A DNA stretch of 51,805 bases from Candidatus Nitrotoga sp. HW29 (lineage in GTDB: Bacteria > Pseudomonadota > Gammaproteobacteria > Burkholderiales > Gallionellaceae), in assembly GCF_924101635.2 (NCBI RefSeq), contig NZ_CAKMAA020000026.1, positions 1 through 51,805 of the forward strand. The letters are read 5' to 3'. Within the stretch, counting starts at the first letter, position 1. Every line of letters starts with the position of its first letter. The notes below the pieces were generated by a model that was not told the origin of the DNA, ran no database searches, and saw only the letters and a list, made by a program, of their open reading frames with translations. A program made the translations under genes and the position numbers. Shown one piece after another: positions 25,401-35,308 of the stretch.

Positions 25401-28400
25401 CCGCCCACCTCACCCCATTCCCGCTGGATCTCTTCAAGCTCGTCGTGCCGCACGTATTGAATTGCTTGCTCCAATCGAGTTTCCACTCGATTTGCCGGTG
25501 GTATTGCGACGTGAAGAGTTAGCGCAAGCCATCGTTGCCAATCAGGTGGTTATCGTGTGTGGTGAGACGGGTTCCGGTAAAACCACGCAGTTACCTAAAA
25601 TCTGTTTGAGTCTGGGCCGGGGGGTGCAGGGCGTCATTGCCCACACCCAGCCGCGTCGTGTCGCGGCGCGGTCTGTGGCAGCGCGCATTGCGGTTGAATT
25701 GAAAACCGAGCTGGGCGGCCTGGTCGGTTACAAGATTCGCTTTAATGACAAGGTGTCACCGGATACCTGCATCAAGCTGATGACCGATGGTATTTTGCTG
25801 GCTGAAATCCAGAGCGATCGACTGCTAAAAAAATACGACACCATTATTATCGACGAGGCGCATGAGCGCAGCCTGAATATCGATTTTCTGTTGGGTTACT
25901 TCAAGCAGTTGTTGCCACGCCGCCGTGATCTCAAGCTCATCATTACTTCTGCCACGCTGGATGCGGAGCGCTTCGCCAAACATTTCAGCGGTGCGCCGGT
26001 CATGCAGGTCAGTGGTCGTAGTTATCCGGTGGAGGTGCGTTATCGTCCATTGCAGGAAAATACCGAAGGCGAGATGCAGGATATTCCACAGGCGGTGTGT
26101 GCTGCGCTGGACGAACTGGCTGTGGGTGGTTTGCGCGGCGACATTTTGGTTTTTCTGCCGGGAGAGCGCGAAATCCGTGACACGGCGGAGGCCTTGCGCA
26201 AGCATCATCCCGTAGGCGTGGAAATCTTGCCGTTGTTCTCGCGCCTGTCGGCGGCTGAGCAGGATCGTGTATTCAAAACTTCCGGTATGCGCCGTGTCGT
26301 ACTGGCCACCAATGTTGCGGAGACTTCCTTAACTGTTCCGAATATCGGCTATGTGATCGATAGCGGGCAGGCTCGCATCAATCGTTACAGCATCCGGCAA
26401 AAAGTCGAGCAATTGCGCGTGGAGAAAATTGCACGTGCCGCCGCCAACCAGCGCGCCGGGCGTTGCGGACGGGTGATGAGCGGGATATGCGTGCGTTTGT
26501 ATGACGAGCCGGATTTTCTGGCGCGCACAGAATATACCGATGCGGAAATTTTTCGTGTGTCATTGGCAACCGTAATTTTGCGTATGAGTGCACTGGGTTT
26601 GGGCGAAGTCGAGCAATTTCCGTTCATCGAGCCGCCCGGATCGCGTTCAATTGCCGATGGCTACCAGTTGCTGGCGCAATTGAATGCGATAAACGAAGAG
26701 CGGCAGCTGACACCGCTGGGGCGCGAGCTGGCAAAGCTGCCGCTTGACCCAAAAATTGCCCGTCTGCTGTTGGCGGGGAGGCAATATCACTGCTTGCAGG
26801 AAATTCTCATCATCGCCAGTGCGCTGTCATTGCAGGATCCGCGTGACCGTCCGTCGGAGTGGCGCAAAGCGGCCGATGACGCGCATCAGCGTTTTAATGA
26901 CGAGCGCTCGGATTTTCTGGCCTATTTGAAATTATGGGCATGGTTTCAAGAGGCGGTTAAGCATAAGAAATCCAAGCGCCTGTGGGCAAATGAATGCCGC
27001 GAGAAATTCTTGTCGCCCCTGCGTCTGCGTGAATGGCATGAGCTGTATCAGCAGTTGCACGCGCAAGTTGCCGAGATGGGCATGCGGCTGAATGAAATTC
27101 CTGCCAGTTATGGGGAAATCCACAAGGCCTTGTTAACCGGCCTGCTGGGTAATATCGGCTGTAAGAGCGTGGACCGCGAAGCGCATTATCAGGGCGCGCG
27201 CGAAATAAAATTTTTTATCGTGCCGAATTCGGCGCTAGCGAAAAAAAGTCCAAAATGGATCGTGGCGGCTGAATTGACCGAAACGACGAAATTGTATGCC
27301 CGTTGTGTGGCGCGCATTGAGCCGGAATGGCTGGAAGAAGTGGGTGCGCATTTGATCAAGCGCCACTATTTTGATCCGCACTGGGAGAAAAAGGCGGCAC
27401 AGGTCGTGGCATTCGAACGCAGCACCTTGTATGGCCTGGTTATCAATCCGAAAAAACGTGTGCATTACGGCCCGATGAACGTGTCGGAATCGCGCGCGGT
27501 GTTCATTCGTCAGGCGTTAGTGGCGGGTGAGTTTCATACACTCGCGCCTTTCTTCTCGCACAATCAGCAATTAATTCGGGATATTGAGGCGCTGGAGCAT
27601 AAGTCACGCCGACCGGATGTACTGGTAGACGACGAATTGATCTTTGCCTTTTACGATAGCATCATCCCGCCGCATATTTACAATGGCGCGGCATTTGAGG
27701 CATGGCGCAAGGAGGCTGAACGCGCCAATCCGCGCCTGCTGTATCTTCAACGGGATGACCTGATGCGGCACGAGGCAGCAGGCATCACCACCGACCAGTT
27801 CCCGCCGCAACTGGTGATGAACAACATTAGCTATGCACTGGCTTACCATTTTGTGCCGGGCAAGAGCGACGATGGGGTGAATCTCACCGTGCCGCTGGCT
27901 TTGATTAATCAGGTATCCGCTTCGCGTTGCGAGTATTTGGTACCCGGCCTGCTAGCAGAAAAAGTAACGCAATTGATCAAGACGTTGCCGCAAAAGCTGC
28001 GCCGCCATATGGTGCCGGTGCCGGAGTTTGCCGCCTTGTTTTGTCGAGAGGTGCCGCCTTCGGATACGCCGTTGCTGCAGGCATTGGCACGCTATATTCG
28101 CGAACAGAAGCAATTGGAAGTGCTGCTGGATGCATTTCGGTTAGAGCAATTGCCGGCCCACCTACTCATGAATTTTTATGTCGTAGACGAGCATGGTAGA
28201 CAGTTGGGGGTTTCGCGCAATTTTATTCAATTGCGCGCCGAGCTTGCACCCAAGCTTGCGCCGGCTGCTGTGAAAGGGGCAGCAGCCGAACAAAAGCGGG
28301 TGCGCTTTACCGATTGGAGTATGGGTGCAGAGGGTTTGGGTGAATTCAAGGAAACGTCAGAAATACTCCGCGCCGGACAGGTTGTAACGTTGTTCAATGG

Positions 28401-29151
28401 ATTGGTGGATGAAGATGATGCGGTATCTTTACGGACATTCGATACTCGCGACGAAGCGCTGACCGCCCATCGTGCCGGGTTACGGCGATTATTTATGTTG
28501 GCGCTCAAGGAGCAGATCAAATTTCTGGAAAAAAATCTTGGCTTGCAAGCAATGGCAATGCAATTCTTGACCTTCGGCAGCATCCAGGATTTGCGCCGCC
28601 AGATTTTGGCGGTCACCTTTGATCGCTGTTGTATGAATGAGCCCTGGCCAACCAATGAAACCGAATTCACTGCGCGTTGCAAGGAAGCCAAGAGCCGCTT
28701 GACGCTAGTGGCGCAGGAAATCGCGCGGCTGATCGGTGAAATCCTGAGCGAATATCAACTCGTGCACAAAAAAATACAAGCCACCAAATCAAACGGGCAG
28801 TCCATCCAGGATATGCGTGTGCAGTACGAATGGCTGTTGCAAAAGGAGTTTATCGCGCGTACTCCTTACGAGCGTTTACAACATCTGCCACGCTACCTTA
28901 AAGCGATTAATGTGCGATTGGAAAAGCTGCGCGGCGATGCGGCGCGTGATACACGTCAATACACGCAAATGCAATCCTTGCAGCAGGCTTGGCAACGCAA
29001 ATTAACTGCGCAACAGGGCAATATCGATGCGCGGTTAGAAGAGTTTGGTTGGTTGTTGCAGGAATTGCGTGTGTCGTTGTTTGCGCAGGAATTGAAGACG
29101 CCGGTGATTGTGTCGGTAAAGCGGCTGGAAAAGTTGTGGGAAAAAATGTAG
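25393..29151 (+). CDS. hrpA: ATP-dependent RNA helicase HrpA (DEAH-box)
   Basis: HrpA is a large DEAH-box RNA helicase involved in mRNA processing and ribosome rescue. From ATG 25393 the product is 1,252 residues (E. coli 1,300). Walker A GETGSGKT is at 57-64, DEAH at 154-157 and SAT at 186-188, followed by motifs VLATNVAETSLTVPNI and NQRAGRCGR. The winged-helix/ratchet region and the long family-specific C-terminal DUF3418 part complete it. The open frame extends 35 codons upstream but the extra residues are unlike the family. A 51-codon frame overlaps the start (see the leader entry). Confidence 0.96.
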   Translation: MNDRPPHPIPAGSLQARRAARIELLAPIEFPLDLPVVLRREELAQAIVANQVVIVCGETGSGKTTQLPKICLSLGRGVQGVIAHTQPRRVAARSVAARIAVELKTELGGLVGYKIRFNDKVSPDTCIKLMTDGILLAEIQSDRLLKKYDTIIIDEAHERSLNIDFLLGYFKQLLPRRRDLKLIITSATLDAERFAKHFSGAPVMQVSGRSYPVEVRYRPLQENTEGEMQDIPQAVCAALDELAVGGLRGDILVFLPGEREIRDTAEALRKHHPVGVEILPLFSRLSAAEQDRVFKTSGMRRVVLATNVAETSLTVPNIGYVIDSGQARINRYSIRQKVEQLRVEKIARAAANQRAGRCGRVMSGICVRLYDEPDFLARTEYTDAEIFRVSLATVILRMSALGLGEVEQFPFIEPPGSRSIADGYQLLAQLNAINEERQLTPLGRELAKLPLDPKIARLLLAGRQYHCLQEILIIASALSLQDPRDRPSEWRKAADDAHQRFNDERSDFLAYLKLWAWFQEAVKHKKSKRLWANECREKFLSPLRLREWHELYQQLHAQVAEMGMRLNEIPASYGEIHKALLTGLLGNIGCKSVDREAHYQGAREIKFFIVPNSALAKKSPKWIVAAELTETTKLYARCVARIEPEWLEEVGAHLIKRHYFDPHWEKKAAQVVAFERSTLYGLVINPKKRVHYGPMNVSESRAVFIRQALVAGEFHTLAPFFSHNQQLIRDIEALEHKSRRPDVLVDDELIFAFYDSIIPPHIYNGAAFEAWRKEAERANPRLLYLQRDDLMRHEAAGITTDQFPPQLVMNNISYALAYHFVPGKSDDGVNLTVPLALINQVSASRCEYLVPGLLAEKVTQLIKTLPQKLRRHMVPVPEFAALFCREVPPSDTPLLQALARYIREQKQLEVLLDAFRLEQLPAHLLMNFYVVDEHGRQLGVSRNFIQLRAELAPKLAPAAVKGAAAEQKRVRFTDWSMGAEGLGEFKETSEILRAGQVVTLFNGLVDEDDAVSLRTFDTRDEALTAHRAGLRRLFMLALKEQIKFLEKNLGLQAMAMQFLTFGSIQDLRRQILAVTFDRCCMNEPWPTNETEFTARCKEAKSRLTLVAQEIARLIGEILSEYQLVHKKIQATKSNGQSIQDMRVQYEWLLQKEFIARTPYERLQHLPRYLKAINVRLEKLRGDAARDTRQYTQMQSLQQAWQRKLTAQQGNIDARLEEFGWLLQELRVSLFAQELKTPVIVSVKRLEKLWEKM

Positions 29152-29240
29152 CGCTGCCAATTTTTTCTCATGGTGTGTCGTATTGTAGATAGAATGTATT
29201 GGCGGCAACGTGGATTCAAACTCATTGTAAGGAGGTTATT

Positions 29241-29498
29241 ATGCCGGACAAACTAAATGCTCAGGAAGTTGCCATGCTGCGTGAGGAGCTGGAAATTCTA
29301 ATGAATGAGCGTACTTGTTTACTGAAAGTGGTGGGCGCTGCCGCTGTACTGGTGGCTAATACCGATGGTCGCAACTTGCCGCCGGAAGCGGCAGAGGCGG
29401 CGGCGATGTTATCCAGGTGTGTCAATGATCTGTCCGAGGAAACGCTGAAAGATGCGCTGGAAATGGTGCATGCCGAGGTTGGCCCCGGCGATTTGTAA
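29241..29498 (+). CDS. Small acidic helical protein, function unknown
   Basis: An 85-residue protein preceded by a near-perfect ribosome site (AAGGAGGTTATT) that fixes the start at 29241 rather than the longer frame from 29199. It is acidic and mostly helical: EVAMLREELEILMNERTCLL, a hydrophobic AAAVLVAN stretch, then NLPPEAAEAAAMLSRCVNDL. No family is recognised. It stands 21 bases before a patatin-family gene and is probably cotranscribed. The strong ribosome site suggests abundant synthesis. Confidence 0.75.
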   Translation: MPDKLNAQEVAMLREELEILMNERTCLLKVVGAAAVLVANTDGRNLPPEAAEAAAMLSRCVNDLSEETLKDALEMVHAEVGPGDL

Positions 29499-29519
29499 AC
29501 GCTTGATGGGAACGGTCAG

Positions 29520-30689
29520 GTGAGTGTGCCGGAAAAGCTGGGCTTGATTCTGACGGGAGGGGGTGCGCGCGTCGCTTATCAAGTGGGGGTGCTGAAGGCC
29601 ATCGCCGAGTTTCTGCCGCGTCATGCACATAACCCCTTCCCTATTATCTGCGGAACCTCATCCGGTTCGCTTAATGCGGTTACGCTTGCAGTCAATGCGC
29701 TGTCTTTTCGCAAAAGTGTGAAATATCTTTTAAATATTTGGAAAAATTCTCGCGTTGATCATGTTTATCGAACCGATCCGATAAGTGTTTTAAAGAATAG
29801 TTCGCGCTGGTTTGCGGGACTGGTCTTGAGCAGCATGGGTATCAATAAATTGAATCAAGTGTCGCTGCTTGATAATGCGCCGATGGTAACAATGTTGGAA
29901 GCCACGCTGCCGTATGAAAAAATTCAGGAGAATATTGATGCGGGACACCTTGATGCACTAAGTATTACTGCCTCGGGCTATGGCTCGGGGTGTTCCGTGA
30001 CTTTTTACCAGGGAGTGGAGGACATTCCGCCCTGGAATCGGGCGCATCGTCTAGGTATTCCAACCAAGATCGAACCCAAACATCTATTGGCCTCTTCAGC
30101 CATTCCGTTTATCTTTCCGGCGGTACTCATCAATCGTGAATATTTTGGCGATGGTTCAATGCGCCAGATTGCGCCGATCAGCTCTGCGCTACATCTGGGT
30201 GCGACTCGTGTGCTAGTCATCGGCTTGGGTCATAGCGAGGCGGAACAGCCTAACCGTAGCAATCCATGTGATTATCCTTCGCTCGCGCAGATTGGTGGCC
30301 ATGTTATGGATAGTATTTTTCTGGATAGCCTGGAGGTGGATTTGGAGCGGGTGCAGCGCATCAACCATTCGATTGGAATGTTGTCTGAAGACGTTCAGCA
30401 GCAAATAAATTGGCGTCATGTTGATGTTCTGGTAATTAAGCCCAGCGAGGCTATTGAGCAAATTGCCCAGCGTTATGCCATGCACTTGCCCTGGACGATT
30501 CGTTTTTTGTTGCGCGGAATAGGCGCGATGCGCCAGAGCGGGGCAAATCTGATGAGCTACCTGTTGTTTGAAAAGAATTTTTGCCGGGCGATGATTGAGC
30601 TGGGATATCAGGATGCACTGAAACAGAAGCAAGAAATCCTGGCTTTTATAAACAAGCACGAGAAAGCGGCGGAAAGCCTGCCACAATGA
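29520..30689 (+). CDS. Patatin-like phospholipase
   Basis: The 389-residue protein is a patatin-type serine lipase using a Ser-Asp dyad. The oxyanion loop GGGARVAYQVG starts at residue 13, the nucleophile is Ser47 in GTSSG, and the dyad aspartate fits YFGDGSMRQ. It lacks a signal peptide and is probably cytoplasmic or peripheral. Start is GTG at 29520 (a second GTG at 29526 is possible); no ATG is in frame. The C-terminal third (ALKQKQEILAFINKHEKA) is family-variable. Its stop overlaps the first birA ATG, so it heads the birA-coaX group; substrates unknown. Confidence 0.88.
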   Translation: MSVPEKLGLILTGGGARVAYQVGVLKAIAEFLPRHAHNPFPIICGTSSGSLNAVTLAVNALSFRKSVKYLLNIWKNSRVDHVYRTDPISVLKNSSRWFAGLVLSSMGINKLNQVSLLDNAPMVTMLEATLPYEKIQENIDAGHLDALSITASGYGSGCSVTFYQGVEDIPPWNRAHRLGIPTKIEPKHLLASSAIPFIFPAVLINREYFGDGSMRQIAPISSALHLGATRVLVIGLGHSEAEQPNRSNPCDYPSLAQIGGHVMDSIFLDSLEVDLERVQRINHSIGMLSEDVQQQINWRHVDVLVIKPSEAIEQIAQRYAMHLPWTIRFLLRGIGAMRQSGANLMSYLLFEKNFCRAMIELGYQDALKQKQEILAFINKHEKAAESLPQ

Positions 30690-31723
30690 AAGCTGCCAGC
30701 ATGGGCGCCCCTCCATCCATGCACCACACGATGAAACCGATTACTTTTGCCCTGTTGCGTCAGTTGGTAGACGGGAAATTTCATTCCGGAGAAATGTTGG
30801 CGCAGCGTTTGGGCATATCGCGCGCCAGTGTGAGTAATGCCCTGCACGGGGTAGCAGATTATGGTTTGGCTTTATACAGCGTGCCCGGTCGTGGCTATTG
30901 TCTGAACAATCCGCCGCAATGGCTTGATGCTGAACTTATCGCCCGCCATCTGGGTAAGCAAGCAGGGCAATTCCAGATAGACATTTTCGACAACCTGCCT
31001 TCCAGCAATACTTTGATGTTACAGCGCGCAGCGCAGGGCGCAGCCAGCGGCAACGTGCTGGCGGTGGAACTGCAAAGCGGCGGCCGGGGGCGATTGGGGC
31101 GGTCATGGCATTCCAGCTTGGGCAATGCACTTACATTCTCGCTATTGTGGCGCTTTGAACTTGATTTATCGGCGCTGTCCGGTTTGAGCTTGGCCGTCGG
31201 AGTAGCGTTAATCCGCGCGTTGCGCGCGCTTGGTATAGTAAACGCACGGCTTAAATGGCCGAATGATGTGCTGGGTAGTAACGACGGTAAACTAGCCGGC
31301 ATTCTGCTGGAGGCACAGGGTGATATGTTGGGGCCAAGTGCTGTAGTGATTGGCATTGGCCTCAACCTGTCCATGCCTAAACACTTGTTGCCGCAGATTG
31401 ATCAACCGGTTTTGAGCCTGGAAGACATGGTGGCGGGTATGCCGGGAATGAATGTGCCGGAACGCAACTATTTATTCGCGGTGATTTTACGTGAGTTGCA
31501 GGCAATACTTCATGAGTTCGCCATTAATGGGTTTGCGGCATTGCGTGCGGAATGGGAAAGCCATCATGCTTTGCAAAACCAGACGGTACGGCTACTGTTA
31601 CCGGATGGCAGAACTGAAATGGGCATTGCGCGGGGCGTAACCGATAATGGCGCGCTTATTCTGGAAACGGCGGGCGGAATGCAAGTCTTTAATGCGGGAG
31701 AGATTGGTTTGCGTGCATCATGA
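30686..31723 (+). CDS. birA: Bifunctional biotin ligase / biotin operon repressor BirA
   Basis: BirA makes biotinyl-AMP and attaches biotin to the acetyl-CoA carboxylase carrier protein; forms with a DNA-binding domain also repress biotin genes. The N-terminal winged helix is present (GEMLAQRLGISRASVSNALHG), so this is the bifunctional type. The catalytic domain shows GRGRLGRSWHSS (biotinyl-AMP loop), KWPNDVL and KLAGILLEA. ATG 30686 overlaps the patatin stop by four bases; ATG 30731 (MKPITFALLRQL) begins where the family usually does and may be the true start. A four-base overlap also links it to coaX. Confidence 0.93.
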   Translation: MKAASMGAPPSMHHTMKPITFALLRQLVDGKFHSGEMLAQRLGISRASVSNALHGVADYGLALYSVPGRGYCLNNPPQWLDAELIARHLGKQAGQFQIDIFDNLPSSNTLMLQRAAQGAASGNVLAVELQSGGRGRLGRSWHSSLGNALTFSLLWRFELDLSALSGLSLAVGVALIRALRALGIVNARLKWPNDVLGSNDGKLAGILLEAQGDMLGPSAVVIGIGLNLSMPKHLLPQIDQPVLSLEDMVAGMPGMNVPERNYLFAVILRELQAILHEFAINGFAALRAEWESHHALQNQTVRLLLPDGRTEMGIARGVTDNGALILETAGGMQVFNAGEIGLRAS

Positions 31724-32448
31724 AAATATTACTGATTGATGCCGGTAATAGCCGTGTTAAGTGGGCCATGGTAGAAGACGGCCTGTGGTTGCAGCAAAAT
31801 GTGCTTGAAAATACGCACGTGTCCGCATTAAGCGTGGCATTCTTGAAATTGCCGCCGCCGGATAGAATCCTCATATCCAACGTTGCCGGCGAGAAGATGA
31901 CGCAACTGCTATTTGCAGCCTGTGCTGCCTGGCAGTGTCCTGTTGAATTCATCGCCGCCCAAGTAGAGCAATGTGGCGTGCGTAACTTGTATGAACACCC
32001 TGCACAGCTTGGCAGTGACCGTTGGGCGGCGCTAATTGCAGCCTGGCATCAAGCGCGCGTATCCTGTCTGGTGGTAAATTGCGGCACAGCAACGACGGTG
32101 GATGCGCTGTCTACCGGGGGCGAATTTTTGGGTGGGCTAATTCTGCCGGGTATAAAGATGATGCAAAGCAACCTGGCCGCAGGCGCTGCCCAATTAGAGC
32201 AGGCCGAGGGTACCTGGCACGAGTTTCCGCGTAATACCACTGATGCCATATTCAGTGGCTCAATCCAGGCGACCATTGGTGCCATTCATTTGCAGTTTGA
32301 GGCGTTGGCAGTGCGCGGGGACGTGCGCTGCCTGTTAAGCGGTGGCGCAGCGGATAAGGTACAGTCGCATCTCAAGTTGCCGTTGGAGCGGGTAGATAAC
32401 TTGGTATTGCGGGGTTTGCAAATTATTGCGCAGGAAAGTCTATCTTGA
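31720..32448 (+). CDS. coaX: Type III pantothenate kinase
   Basis: CoaX phosphorylates pantothenate, the first committed step of CoA synthesis, using the acetate/sugar-kinase fold. The 242-residue protein has DAGNSRVKW near the N-terminus (residues 7-15), LGSDRWAALIAAW with the expected catalytic Asp, VVNCGTATTVD and a C-terminal LSGGAADKV. It overlaps birA by four bases (ATGA), a common betaproteobacterial arrangement. Type III enzymes are not feedback inhibited by CoA. The last CoA step, coaE, is also in this window but far away. Confidence 0.95.
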   Translation: MKILLIDAGNSRVKWAMVEDGLWLQQNVLENTHVSALSVAFLKLPPPDRILISNVAGEKMTQLLFAACAAWQCPVEFIAAQVEQCGVRNLYEHPAQLGSDRWAALIAAWHQARVSCLVVNCGTATTVDALSTGGEFLGGLILPGIKMMQSNLAAGAAQLEQAEGTWHEFPRNTTDAIFSGSIQATIGAIHLQFEALAVRGDVRCLLSGGAADKVQSHLKLPLERVDNLVLRGLQIIAQESLS

Positions 32449-32534
32449 ATGCGTTAATTTTTTAGCTTCTAATAAACAGCCTGTCTCTCTGGCGATTATA
32501 TTTCCAAGCTTAAACATAAAATAAAAATGGGGTA

Positions 32535-33224
32535 ATGATGAAGTGGCTAATCTGGTTATTGCTGCTGGCAAATTTGATGTTTTTTTCATTTATTCAATGG
32601 GGTGAAATATTGGCGGGTGAAAATAAAGATTTGAAGCATCAACCGTCGTTGAATGCAGAAAAAATCAAGTTACAGGATGTGTCAAATCTGACACCGACAA
32701 ATTCATTGCCTTCTTCTGCTGTATTGGCAACATCGCAGGATCAGCGAGCATTCACGGATGTTTGTCTGGAGTGGGGTGAGTTTTCCGGAAACGACAGCAT
32801 ACGTGCCACGGCAGCATTAACCACCTTGAAATTGACGGATAAATTGACGCAGAGACAGACTGAATACGCGATTGGCTATTGGGTATACCTGCCACCCGCA
32901 CAAACCCGTGTGGAAATGGATAACAATATTGTCGAGCTCAGGACACATAATGTTAAGGACTATTTCACCGTGCAGGACGCCGGGCCATGGAAGAACGCTA
33001 TTTCGCTGGGCGTATTCAAGACAGACAAGGCAGCGCGCAAAGTTTTTGATAGCCTCCGGGCAAAGGGGGTTAAAACGGCCGTGATGGGAGAGCTCATGAG
33101 CAAATTCAAACTCACGGTGTTTGTGCTGAAATCCCCGGATGTATCGGCCATTGAAAAAATGGTAACATTGCAGCAGAAGTTCGCTGGCAGTGCGGTACAT
33201 TTGGTAGCGTGTGAGCAACATTAA
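32535..33224 (+). CDS. SPOR-domain inner-membrane protein
   Basis: A 229-residue protein with one N-terminal membrane helix (WLIWLLLLANLMFFSFI), a polar linker, and a C-terminal SPOR-like domain (YWVYLPPAQTRVEMDNNIVE, then SLGVFKTDKAARKVFDSLRA). SPOR domains bind denuded glycan strands of septal peptidoglycan, so a role at division sites is likely but not shown. ATGATG at 32535 gives two adjacent starts; GGGGT precedes. It is 86 bases downstream of coaX and ends the transcription unit. An IS remnant begins 26 bases after the stop. Confidence 0.8.
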   Translation: MMKWLIWLLLLANLMFFSFIQWGEILAGENKDLKHQPSLNAEKIKLQDVSNLTPTNSLPSSAVLATSQDQRAFTDVCLEWGEFSGNDSIRATAALTTLKLTDKLTQRQTEYAIGYWVYLPPAQTRVEMDNNIVELRTHNVKDYFTVQDAGPWKNAISLGVFKTDKAARKVFDSLRAKGVKTAVMGELMSKFKLTVFVLKSPDVSAIEKMVTLQQKFAGSAVHLVACEQH

Positions 33225-33249
33225 GGCCAGGATGCAAGTACCAGCGTAA

Positions 33250-33736
33250 TGTCAGCGCCAAATAGAAATGTCCGCTTTTCCTGTTTTTTCTTTGCTACAT
33301 CGTAGCGCGTTGCCCGTCGTGGGCGGGCTTGCCGACGGGCATGTTCTCCAAGGATGGCCCGGAGCGGATTTGTGCCCCGTATCACGCCGGGCAATCACGT
33401 TATCCACCCGCGTATTAACTGTTTTGCTGTTTGCTACGTGCGGCTTCATCCATCCGCCGATTTGAGGCGCTACCGCGCTTCTTGCTGACCCACTCAAGCC
33501 TTCCGTCTGATAACACTTAGATAGCCCCGTCGCATCTGACGGGTGTTGACGCCTATCCGCTTCTATCCGCTTTGATGCTTCTTGCGGGCTGATCTTGTCT
33601 TCTTCAAACATGTCCAATATTTATGCTCGTTTCACTTTTTTTGATTCATAAGTTTGCCAATTTCAAAATATCCGCCATTGTTTTAAACAGGGGGTAGCTT
33701 GCATCACCAGCGGACATTAACTATTTGAGACTAACA
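33250..33736 (-). mobile_element. ISNCY-type insertion sequence remnant, copy 2 (487 bp)
   Basis: It shares the TGT-starting terminal repeats of copy 1, with core CCAAATAGAAATGTCCGCT at the left end and an imperfect inverse at 33709-33736. On the minus strand it keeps the transposase N-terminus (DMFEEDKISPQEASKR; then, in another frame, VSKKRGSASNRRMDEAAR), the latter matching the G-RRSNR pattern of ISNCY-type enzymes. It also keeps a C-terminal piece (DNVIARRDTGHKSAPGHPWR). The catalytic middle is deleted, so it is non-autonomous. Frames are broken; no target duplication is clear. Confidence 0.75.
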
Positions 33737-33992
33737 ACTATAAGTTGAAGGCTTTCACAGTTATCTGTTACTGTTAGTTATCGGCGCTTCTGCCATAAGA
33801 AATATCCTAAAAGGATCTTTGAATCCGACCTCTATAAATTAGGACAGATGAAAAAGACGCCGCAATTTTTGATTTTGCGCTTTTTTATATCCCAAAATTT
33901 TGCTATGAATATGATAATTCATATAGATTTAGCGCTAAATAATGGAAGATCAACACAGAGAAAGACTTTAATTTAATAAGAGAGAGAACCTT
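33737..33992. other. Intergenic region before the OmpA-like gene
   Basis: AT-rich. A weak hairpin with a T tail (AAAAAGACGC...GCGCTTTTTT, 33851-33886) may be a terminator. An AGAGAGAG ribosome site precedes the OmpA-like start. Confidence 0.4.
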
Positions 33993-34727
33993 ATGAAGAA
34001 GCCATTAACAAATAACAAAACCAGATTAACTGTGTCACTTGCTTTAATACTAGGAATGGTCACCGCGACGGTTAATGCACAAATAACACACAGTGAACAG
34101 GAACATATTGAAATAAGTATTCATGACTCGAGCAACCAGATAGTAAAGAGTGGGACTGGAGAATGTTGGCACACACATTTCGGTCAGGGAGAAGGAGGGG
34201 AATGTAATTCCATGTCGAGAGCAAATACTGCCGTGCCCACTCCAGTTGTGGAGCCTACGCCAGTCGTCACACCTACTCTAATTCCTCCACCCATTCAAAT
34301 CGAAGAACCGGTTGCAGCGCCCGAACCACCAGTTGTTGTTACTAAAAAAATAACATTGGATGCTAGCGAACTTTTTGATTTTGCTGAACCGATATTGCGG
34401 CCGTCAGCTCGGGCTACGCTGGATGATTTTGTCGAGAAGCTTAACAACACCAATCCCCAAACAATCAAGGTAGTCGGTCATACCGATCGATTTGGTAGTG
34501 CCCATTACAACCAGATTCTTTCCGAACAACGAGCAGCTACAGTGAAGGCTTACCTTGTGAGGAAAGGGATCTCGCCTGATATAGTGTTTTCCGAAGGTAA
34601 GGGTGATACGCAGCCGATTACAACAAAAGATCAATGCCCCGGTAACAAGACCCTCAAAACTATCGAATGTTTGCAACCTGATCGCCGTGTTGAAATTGAA
34701 ATGACTGGTACCAAGACTGAGCCATAG
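33993..34727 (+). CDS. OmpA-family peptidoglycan-binding protein
   Basis: A 244-residue exported protein with a signal peptide (to about residue 29, TVNA), a short N-terminal domain with two cysteines (ECWHTHFGQGEGGEC), a proline-rich hinge (about 77-111), and a C-terminal OmpA domain. The latter shows FDFAEPILRPSA, VVGHTDRFGSAHYNQILSEQ with the diaminopimelate-binding Asp and a following Arg, and QPDRRVEIEM. There is no outer-membrane beta-barrel, so it is a periplasmic or anchored linker protein. It is isolated between two mobile-element remnants. Confidence 0.88.
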   Translation: MKKPLTNNKTRLTVSLALILGMVTATVNAQITHSEQEHIEISIHDSSNQIVKSGTGECWHTHFGQGEGGECNSMSRANTAVPTPVVEPTPVVTPTLIPPPIQIEEPVAAPEPPVVVTKKITLDASELFDFAEPILRPSARATLDDFVEKLNNTNPQTIKVVGHTDRFGSAHYNQILSEQRAATVKAYLVRKGISPDIVFSEGKGDTQPITTKDQCPGNKTLKTIECLQPDRRVEIEMTGTKTEP

Positions 34728-34775
34728 TTTTCATTAGGGCACTTCTATGAATCCATCGTCAAAACGACAAATTCG

Positions 34776-35110
34776 CTATGCCCCGGTCAGTTTCTGTTTT
34801 TCTGAATTCGAACGCAATTTTACGATTTCTGAATCGATTTTTTGGCTCAATTGATTTTTTTTGTGCCTTTTAGCTGTGCTCATGGTGGCAGCACGCTCAT
34901 GCCTCTGTTGCGATTTTGGGCACACGGATGCGCTCAAAGCCATCCGTGTTTCGATGCACAGTATCGCTTCAAACATCTGGCTGTCATGTACGCTGGCATC
35001 CGTACAGGCGTAGCTGGCAACAAACCGGGTATTGCGCTGGATCGGCACAGCTACAAAAGTAGCATCAATGATCTGGCCGCTTTTAAGTTCAATGTTAATC
35101 CATTCAAACT
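34776..35110 (-). pseudogene. IS5-family transposase fragment
   Basis: The minus strand codes IELKSGQIIDATFVAVPIQR joined directly to NTRFVASYACTDASVHDSQM, two conserved pieces of IS5-type transposases (the D-A-T strand and the TDASVHDSQ motif). The sequence normally between them is deleted, and the downstream DDE part reads as unrelated residues with frame breaks. It is a dead remnant; ends and inverted repeats were not located. Confidence 0.7.
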
Positions 35111-35308
35111 ATTGATTAAAAATACAAAAACAATGCATCGAAGCGATGTTCAACCAACTTAACAGTAAAAGTATGTGCCCGCTGCATCAGCATACGTAAC
35201 ACATCTGCTCATCTCCGTGATATTGGCTTACATTTCATTCATCAGAACCAATCAAGCTCATGGATTAATTGAATTCAAGCCAACCTTCAACTACTTCGGT
35301 ATGACACA

